A stretch of 64,000 nt of DNA from Pachyseris speciosa. Taxonomy: Eukaryota; Cnidaria; Anthozoa; Scleractinia; Pachyseridae. Location: the NCBI GenBank assembly GCA_016490735.1, contig JAEMWC010000274.1:372501-436500 (forward strand), read 5' to 3'. The notes under the pieces were generated by a model that made no database searches, was not told where the DNA came from, and saw nothing but the letters and a program-made list of their open reading frames with translations. A program made the position numbers and the translations under genes. Positions 57,091 through 64,000 of the stretch are shown here, piece by piece. The first letter of the stretch is position 1; each line of letters begins with the position of its first letter.

Positions 57091-59578
57091 TTAAACGCTC
57101 ACTTTATCACTTTGCACCTGCTGGTTGATGAAGAGCGGACAAATCTCGAATTTCGGCCACAGGGGTCTGGGAATCTCGATGTCCACCTCGGCGAAACCAA
57201 ACCAGGGCCCCGCTTGAAGCCTTCGCGTGAAACCTGGCGCCTCTCTGGGCGCCTCTTCAATATACACAACCTTTTTCTTTCCGCAGGGCATGTCTTGCAG
57301 CATTGCCGAGAGGTACAAAGCGTTGGTGTGGTACCCCACGATTTTCCGGCACGGGTGGGGGCTCGGAACTTGGTGGCTGCGGATGCAGGTTTCCCCCACT
57401 TCGTGGTACGTTGTGAAAACGATGCTTAGCCCGCCAACCACCGCGCCTTTCAACATCTCGTAGGCTTCTTCCCCCGGCGTCCACAGCTCGGCCCCTCTTT
57501 CGACCGTCCCCCAGAGGAGATACTGCATGTTGACCCTGGGATCGACACCACGTCTTTCAAAATGTCAATGCTTCTGTCTGTGTAGAAACTCCGCATTGTG
57601 TTCAGGGCCTCCAGCCCCGGAGCCACGTCCAAGTTGTTGTTATACCGCAGCCAACCTGCGAAGGTCCGCATACCCTTTTCTCAGAACAAGCCTTGGCACC
57701 ACGCATATTCATCCAGCGTCAGCACGTACTGGCAATGCAGTTTGGAATACCACTTGGAACAGGGTGGGAGCCCTTCTTAATCGAGCTTGTCGGGTGTGTC
57801 AAACCACTCGTATGGAAACCGTGACTTTTCCCCCTCGCACTCGAAAGCTTTTATCCATTTGTCGTAGCTGGTTCCTTGACCGAGATAGTTGACGATGTCG
57901 AGAAATCGAAATCCGAGTGTAGCAATGTACATGATCTTGTTGGCTCTTTTCGCAACGGTGGGCTTTTTGGTCATGTCGGCTAGTCGCCCCACGAAGTGTT
58001 TCCTGATTAGATTCAAGTCGTAATTCCCAGAGTTGAAATCGAGGGTCGGGACCTGGTTGCACCAGTCTTCAATAAACCCCCGCTGCTTTTTGGGAAGGAA
58101 CCCAAAGCTGGAGGGCAGGAAGTCAGCCTGCACCACCTCTCGAATGTTTCTTCCTCTTCGCTCCAACTCTTCAACGAAGCGTTGGATCAGAACAGATGGG
58201 TCTTTATCGCAAATGTGCGTGGGTTCCGGTTCCAATGTGTCTCCAATGGAAACGGAGATCGGCACGTGCACGTTTTCGATAGTTAGGGTTTCTGTGGGAG
58301 CCTTTCGGCGGTTGCAGTCTCCGAATGCTTCGAAGTCGTACAAGATCATGTGGGGGTAACTCGTCGTGAAGGGCTCGGGCAACAGGTCGCCCCGCAGTGG
58401 ACCAACTTGGCACCCCCACATCTCCACAACTTCGAAGCAGCCTCGCGTAGTTTCGCGGTACGTTTTTTGGTGTCTTCAAACCACGATTCCAATGTTATCT
58501 TGTTGCCTTTTCTCCCCCTTTCGATTGTCCCCCTGCGATTTCGGGGTGGCACCTGCAACATCCATGAAACCAACAACCGTGAAATTGAAACACGGTCTTG
58601 GTCGTCGGATCAAACCCATCCACTGGCGCTCCGTCAATCCAACACTCACCTCCATGCCCACACATCGCGTGGTGAAAGTGGGTTTTGTGTTTGCGCGCCT
58701 CTTGCTCCAACCAGCGCGTGGCGGTGCGTGAGAAGGGAGCCTTTGGGAAGAAGTTGGAAATCACTCTGGGCCAATTCGCGGGCTTTGTTGGTGCTTCTGT
58801 CCGGTTTTGCTCCGCGGTGAACAGCCAAGCAGCGCCAGAAACAGAGGTTGTCTTTAAAAGTGTCAAGCGCGATCATCGAGCGTCCGTGGGCCAAGTTGCG
58901 CAGCCAAGCGGAGAGTGGCGCAGTGCCAAGCAGCGGCTGGCGGTCACGCACAGCCTTAACATCCACTCGGAAGAAATCTTCGAACACCCATTTGGTGTTC
59001 GGGCGCGGGACTTTTTTTAAGCTCCCAACGCGCCCTTCCCTTTTTTTCCTTAACCAACTCTCGGCCTCCCGCAGGGAGTGAAACCAAGGGGAGCCGTTGT
59101 CGACATTGTCGGCGTACACCATGAGCGTATTGTCCTCGATGTTGAGCAACCGAAAGTTATTTGTGTCTCTCAAGTAAAAGGCCGTGTTGACGTTGAGGCT
59201 TGCTTTTTGGTCGTTTCCCAAACCATCATTTACGCGCCAAAGAATGTATCGTCTCCCTCGGCTATCCTCCTCAACCCCAAATTCTGTTTGCCCCAAAGAC
59301 CAAAGATCTTGCTGATAATTGGCCGCAGTTCTCCGCCTTTTGACTGGTATTTCAAACTCTCGCACCAACTCGGCCAGCTTCTTTTGCTTTGCAGTTCTTC
59401 GCGAGGGTGAAGGGCGGGGTGGCTGGTACGGGCGAAGAATGGGGGAAGGGTGCCGTACTGCGCGTTGGGGGTAACCGTTTCTGCAAAGGTAACCAACCGC
59501 CCGCCCGCCACTCCTCCAAACACAGGCTACGCAGTGTTCGAAAAGACACTGTCCAGAAAGGCAAAGAGCGCCTCCCAA
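57091..59578 (-). pseudogene. Polinton-like family-B DNA polymerase, frameshifted and 3' truncated
   Basis: Minus-strand order: N-terminal region (58646-59578, with KASLNVNTAFYLRDTNNF and LDTFKDNLCFWRCLAVHRGA), a Cys/His region (58495-58866, GHGGECWIDGAPVDGFDP, VFQFHGCWFHGC), the 3'-5' exonuclease (57777-58427; YDFEAF Exo I, DFNSGNYDLNLIRKHF Exo II, FLDIVNYLGQGTSYDKW Exo III) and the start of the polymerase palm (57091-57528; KIVGYHTNALYLSAM). This is the layout of protein-primed family-B polymerases of self-synthesising transposons. Motif A has His in place of the usual Asp. Motifs B and C are absent because the copy is cut near 57090. At least four frameshifts. No capsid, integrase or protease gene seen. 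Confidence 0.83.
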
Positions 59579-59649
59579 TCGATCTCATCTTCTGTTCTCT
59601 TCGAGTTGCCGCCCATCCTATATAATGGGTCGAAATTTTTTCACACCGG

Positions 59650-60250
59650 GTCAGCTGTCACCAAAAAGTGATCACTTTCAAACTAGTTTTTTAATTTTCA
59701 ACCGTTTGAGCTGAGACTTTGCACAATAATAGAACTTTGTATTCCCAACATTCGTATATTTTTGGATTTTTGATTTTAACGGTTTTTGGCTAGAAAATGA
59801 CGTCATAAGATTGACAGCAAAAGGTAGTTTTCGACTTATGACATAAAATACTAGAACTTTTAAAAGAACTTACAGAGATGAGTTCAAATGTGGAAAAATA
59901 TTTTTACAGCTTAATTGGTTGAGAAGTTATTGAGCTGTGAATTTCGTATTTTTCGCCATTTTGTTACCATTTTTAGAAATTTGGTGATCTTTTGAATGTT
60001 ATATCTTCTTAACCAAGTGAGGTTTTCAAAAAAGTTTTTCACATTTAAGTTCTTCTCTGAGTACTCTTTCAAAATTGCTAACTTGTTATGGCATAACTTA
60101 AAAGTTTTTTTTCTGTCAGTCTTATGACGTCATTTTCGCGCCAAAAACCGTTAAAATCAGAAATTCAAAAACATTCGATTGTTGGGAATACAAAGTTCTA
60201 TTATCGTGCAAAGTCTCAGCTCAAACGGTTTGAAAGTGATCACAGCTGAC
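59650..60250. mobile_element. 600-bp fold-back (palindromic) element
   Basis: The outer ends GTCAGCTGT and ACAGCTGAC and long inverted arms of about 290 bases (shared CCGTTTGAGCTGAGACTTTG and AATGACGTCATAAGA) meet near 59945. Noncoding. It lies just upstream of the polymerase start, between it and a GC-rich hairpin, so it probably inserted into the polymerase element. Confidence 0.85.
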
Positions 60251-60451
60251 CAACCGTGTTTTCTTGTTGTCCACTTGGGTGGTTTGTGTGTGGCTTTTCG
60301 CCATTGCCGATGGCTCGTGGATACCCCCTGCCCCTCTTTCTCTAATAGCCCGCAACCTGTTGGTGGTTGGTCCTCTCCGCCGTTTGTTTTCCATCGTGGT
60401 TACTGTGCACCCGCCTCTTCCTAATTTCCTGCGAGGTGGTGCGGGGTTGTT

Positions 60452-60567
60452 CAGATTAGTAATATAGGCGGAGTCAAACAAATACAACCGACCCCCGCAC
60501 CCGAGAAGCGAAGCGACGGCGGGGCGAGGTGGTATTTGTTGGACTCCGCCTATACTACTCATAAGGG
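60452..60567. repeat. GC-rich hairpin, possible transposon terminus
   Basis: AGTAATATAGGCGGAGTCAA at the left pairs with GGACTCCGCCTATACTACT at the right. The middle has CCCGAGAAGCGAAGCGACGG and CCCCGC/GCGGGG. It may mark the 5' terminus of the Polinton-like element, whose partner end is missing. Confidence 0.45.
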
Positions 60568-61633
60568 ACACCCCCTTTATTATCATTTGAAACCCGGAAC
60601 GGTTTACTTCCTCTATATTTTAATACCAAGATGGCACTTCCACATAGTAGGACTTAATCCTACTATATTCTAACGGTGTACATTGTACACTTTGATATCT
60701 GACTGTATGTAACCGTATGCCCGGACTTGTTCCCATCATATGGCCGTCCATGTCCAACCTAAGATTAAGTCCACTGGGGCCTGTTGTGTCGGGTCCCTCC
60801 ACAAACGAATGTTTGGGACACCCGTAGAACGACGTTACACCGAGGTGTAATCTGCATGGCCACGTTTAGTTGTTGCCCTAAGCTTCAACTATCTGTAAAG
60901 CCGGTTAAAGACAAATCTGGGAAAGAGCCTCATGGTTCGTTAACTTCTGTGGTTTTGTGATCATCCCGAAATAGTAGACGAATTTTCTAAATGACTATCT
61001 TTTCAATTTCTATTTGAATATAAACAGTCCAGGGCAATAAATTAAATAGCTCTTGCATTAAGGTTGAAATTTCTGTAACACTAAAATGTAATAGATGGTA
61101 CGCGGCTTATCATTTTTTAAGTTCATCGTTTTTTTTCTGATTAAGCCCGAACGTTTCTTATTTTTCAAGGTTTAAAATCATAAAGGTAATTTTTACGCAG
61201 AGATAAAAAACAGTAGCGCGCGCTGGTTGTGACGTAACAATTTCTGCTGTTTGAATTGCGTATCGCGTATATGACATAGATGACGCAAGACCCTTTCAGA
61301 TCATTGAAAGCAAGCGAACATAACGAAGTTTTTCCTAGGTTTACGCACATCTTTTATTTTGGTAGTTTTTTCTCGTTGCGTTTTACCTCTCACTAAACCT
61401 AGCTTGAATTGTCTGAGTTAGTGTAATCTGAAACCAATTTGCAAGCCCCATTGAAGGTGTATTTGCAAGCAACAAAACGCCCAAGTTGGATTAAGAAGAT
61501 GGAAAGAAACAACATCTTTAAGTTAAAGGATTTTACAGGTACAAAAGTTCGTTAATTTGTAATTAACTGCGTAGAATGATATTGAGTTCTCAGCTCAGGC
61601 ACGTAGGGCCAGCTGTGGTACCACAGTTTGAAA
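60568..61633. other. No recognisable gene
   Basis: Spacer of unknown origin with a short perfect AGTAGGACTTAATCCTACT palindrome at about 60645. No coding support. Confidence 0.5.
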
Positions 61634-62078
61634 CGTGTGGTTAGAGAGTTAACCATTTAAGAACGCTAAAATCATCCTCGCACTCACCTTATTTCATTGC
61701 AACGGTTTATCTCTTCGCGCGGTTTGCAACCGTTCTGCCCTTCGCGCACATAGCAGGCTGTTTGGTTCGTATGTTTTGCGTTTTGTTTTGTTTTTCTTGC
61801 TTAACGTTAAGCTTTTGTGAACTCTCGACCGAGGTCTTGTCACTGTGCGCCTGACGAGAATGGCAGACCTTCTGAGCCGACAATTTTGTTTCACTTTATA
61901 CTATCAGTCTATGCCGTTTGAACACCTACTTTAGTGAGCTCACTAAATTATAATCTATAGTTAAGTACCTGATGCTAATCTATAGCAAAATACCTGTTAC
62001 AAATCTAATCGATATGGTCAGAATTATGACAAAAAGAAAAAGCTGTTCATTAATAGTAGTAACTCCGAGCGTAAAACC
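61634..62078. repeat. Dispersed repeat, copy 2
   Basis: Homologue of 45739-46130. It ends AACTCCGAGCGTAAAACCAG exactly where the truncated LRR exon begins, so its insertion or a linked deletion removed the 5' half of that exon. Confidence 0.8.
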
Positions 62079-62079
62079 A

Positions 62080-62105
62080 GATTACAAAACCCAGCTGCAG
62101 GCACT
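62080..62105 (+). pseudogene. LRR exon, 5' half deleted
   Basis: Only the last 26 bases remain: GATTACAAAACCCAGCTGCA then GGCACT, followed by an intact GTAAGT donor and the intron block shared with 3739 and 55806. The remaining codons give DYKTQLQA and the start of Leu. No acceptor is available at the junction. Confidence 0.8.
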
Positions 62106-62590
62106 GTAAGTGGTATTTTTCGTTCGATCTCCTGCTTTACCCGGACTCCCTCTGTCGGTATTTGTTCATTTTGTCCCTCTCTCTATCAAATCAATTAACG
62201 ATTAACTTCAGCTATACGAGCGATTTGATCAGACGGCTTACTTAGCTGTGTAAGAATACTTTCCAAAGAGATTTGCTATTGGTGATAACAAGCTTTAAGC
62301 CTTAAACAGTAGGAATCGTGGATCATTTACAGGCACTCGGAATGAAATCAGTCTTGAACTTGAACCAGGCTAAAAACTTCGAAACGACTCTACGGAAAAT
62401 AATGGTAGACTATTCTCCGGCCTGTTCAAGCGATTTTCAACATCACTGCGGTCCAGTCATCGGCCTTCAGAAAGCGAGACTTCGCAGGACATTTCTCGGC
62501 AAAAAAAATTGGTTTGTGATGTTTCTTGGTTTGTTCCTACCCTTGTGAATTGAGTGATTTCATGCTTGACATCTGATACTGAAGCAAGGT
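62106..62590 (+). repeat. Intron block shared with other LRR exons
   Basis: Homologous to 3739-4037 and 55806-56095, and further to 56500-56680 (GGCCTTCAGAAAGCGAGACTTC, TTGTTCCTACCCTTGTGAATTGA). An open run at 62318-62548 is not conserved as coding in the paralogous blocks. Confidence 0.78.
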
Positions 62591-63016
62591 ACTCACCACC
62601 TAGGCCTTTGCATTATTGCCTCTTTCTAACATTCAGAATGAGACATTTAATGAGAACGAGTATTCACACAAATAAATAGTGAATAATCTGACACTTTTCT
62701 GCAACTCCTATTTTCTGAAACATAAAACGAGGACCGCCAGCATGATTGACGTACGGAGTGGTGCAGAAAGAATAAATACGAGCTGAACAATCAGAACATG
62801 TGTGTAAACACAATACACAAAAGAGTCTGCGACAGGTGTGAAAGCGAAACAAGTACATACCAGTGAAAAATACATTTTCTCGCATCGATAGGTTACTATA
62901 TTTTCTGACTCATTGTAAGATTTGAATAGTTCTTCTGAAGCTTTTTTTAGGCTATAAATGTAGTTATTTAATATCATCAACAAGTAAGCTAATGAATTGC
63001 GATTGTATTTTCTTAG
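62591..63016. other. Intron, no gene
   Basis: The minus-strand frame 62708-63109 overlaps the plus-strand LRR exon and has no recognisable domain; it is not supported. Confidence 0.5.
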
Positions 63017-63088
63017 CTCCTTGCACAACAACCAGTTAGAAGACTTGCCTAAAGACGTTTTCAAGTTCAACGCTAGGCTGGGTTTACT
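63017..63088 (+). CDS. LRR exon 6 of window (72 bp, phase 2-2)
   Basis: Acceptor TATTTTCTTAG, donor GTAAGT. The first base C completes a Leu codon. Encodes SLHNNQLEDLPKDVF and closes NARLGLL. It is less similar to the 5' exons and closer to the next one. The following intron is only 141 bases, the shortest in the window, so this pair has escaped transposon inflation. Confidence 0.87.
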
Positions 63089-63229
63089 GTAAGTAAAATC
63101 GTATTCCATATTACCGTTTGCAAATTGTTGGGCTTAAAAATAAGAAGTATTGTTTTTCAATAATGGTACATGGAATAATTTGTGATTTTTGTTTTGTTTT
63201 GTTTTGTTTTGTATTGTATTTTAATTTAG

Positions 63230-63301
63230 GACTTTGACTAACAACGAACTGGAGGACTTACCTGAAGGGGTGTTTGATAATAACACTGAGCTGGGAGCAC
63301 T
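63230..63301 (+). CDS. LRR exon 7 of window (72 bp, phase 2-2)
   Basis: Acceptor TTTTAATTTAG after a GTTTT repeat (63190-63215), donor GTAAGT. Encodes TLTNNELEDLPEGVFDNN and closes TELGAL. Acidic residues replace the usual Lys/Arg/Gln at several positions. All consensus hydrophobic sites are kept. Confidence 0.87.
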
Positions 63302-64000
63302 GTAAGTGATGACAGTATGCAAGATTAATATAAATACAATAACAATAAGAAGGTTAGAATCTTATTTTACTGTACTAGGCAGGTATAATTAGAAATGAAA
63401 AGTTCATTTGTAGTTGCCTAGTTCATCCTTTGACACCGTAGAAAGTGGGAGCGCTTGAGCAAAGCGCAAAAATAAGTTCCAAAGGGTACATTTGTGGGAT
63501 ACACTTTTCACATTGCATAGCAAACGTTGAAACTAATTAAGATTAACGGACGTAAAACCCGATGACCATAGTGAGAGATACCACAGGTATCCCAAACCAA
63601 AACCAAAACCTTTTGAAGGTTGCTTTAAAATGACGTCTTTTTCATTTGTTTATCTCACATCTTATTATCTCATGACATTCATCCTCTTCGTGATAATAAA
63701 TGACTTCGAGCAGTTAGGACTGAGAAAGATGATGGTAGTATAGTTGGGTTGTGGAGTGGGTTTCGTTTCAGAAATCAAAATCAAAGCAGTTAGGGTCACC
63801 AGGCTCAAAGAGTGTAAACATCAAAATGAACCATTGCATTGTGAACTTCAAACCTATGCGTGTAACTGTCCTTAAGTGTCATCGGTTAACAAACTGGGGC
63901 GAGGTTAGCTAAACAAAGTAGGTCTGTTAAAATATCAAAACAAACGCGAGCTACTTTTCCCACTCTCTTGAAAACCACTCAAGTCATACAAACTGATTGA
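63302..64000. other. Intron, no gene
   Basis: No further LRR exon or other feature recognised before the window ends. Confidence 0.5.

Noticed and set aside
57527..58820. Plus-strand open frames of 100-156 codons over the polymerase region
   Set aside because: They are shadows of the GC-rich minus-strand polymerase frames, which carry recognisable motifs.
62708..63109. Minus-strand frame of 133 codons
   Set aside because: It overlaps a well-supported plus-strand LRR exon with conserved splice sites and has no recognisable domain.

Overview
The window looks like nuclear DNA from an anthozoan cnidarian, most likely a stony coral. That is an inference. It rests on AT-rich, intron-dominated sequence, on a host gene built from 72-base leucine-rich-repeat (LRR) exons of a type abundant in cnidarians, and on a dense mix of LINE, Penelope-like, DIRS-like, Gypsy, Polinton-like and tRNA-SINE remnants. 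There is no bacterial-style gene organisation, no complete protein-coding gene and no rRNA gene.

The host content is the interior of one plus-strand LRR gene, or of closely related tandem genes. Seven intact 72-base exons, all with phase-2 borders and GT-AG sites, lie at 3667, 8662, 11700, 17842, 55734, 63017 and 63230. Three damaged copies lie at 37180 (weak donor next to a local rearrangement), 52488 (donor GT mutated to GA) and 62080 (5' half missing). Each exon encodes one 24-residue repeat with the core LxxNxLxxLPxGxF. No signal peptide, N- or C-cap exon or transmembrane exon is visible, so the gene ends are outside the window. Exon-intron units have been copied repeatedly: intron blocks after 3738, 55805 and 62105 are homologous, as are 10480/37390 and 11772/52560. 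A segment of about 3.5 kb holding a LINE and an LRR exon is present twice, at 479-4065 and 52622-56130.

The rest is intronic and mostly mobile. From left to right: LINE copy A with a second LINE nested inside it in reverse orientation (602-3161); a tRNA-SINE relic; two non-autonomous inverted-repeat elements (4964-5646 and 5884-8324); a tRNA-like relic; a nearly whole tyrosine-recombinase retrotransposon on the minus strand with split direct repeats (11959-17349); a LINE tail; a minus-strand transposon gene encoding a FEN-like nuclease with a CXC zinc domain, broken by a LINE (20029-22450); a 217-bp tandem duplication; microsatellites; a 4-kb element with 720-bp inverted repeats and unrecognised reading frames (30506-34559); small MITE-like elements; a Penelope-like GIY-YIG fragment (38190-39197); a Gypsy LTR retrotransposon (39528-44486) inside an older palindromic element; an element whose inverted ends are minisatellites (44542-46421); a 536-bp tandem duplication; a palindrome; LINE copy B; a tRNA-SINE; a truncated Polinton-like family-B DNA polymerase (57091-59578) with a fold-back insertion upstream; and the final LRR exons.

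Almost every transposon gene carries stops or frameshifts, so they are annotated as pseudogenes. Approximate boundaries are stated as such. Homology was judged by eye, without any database search.
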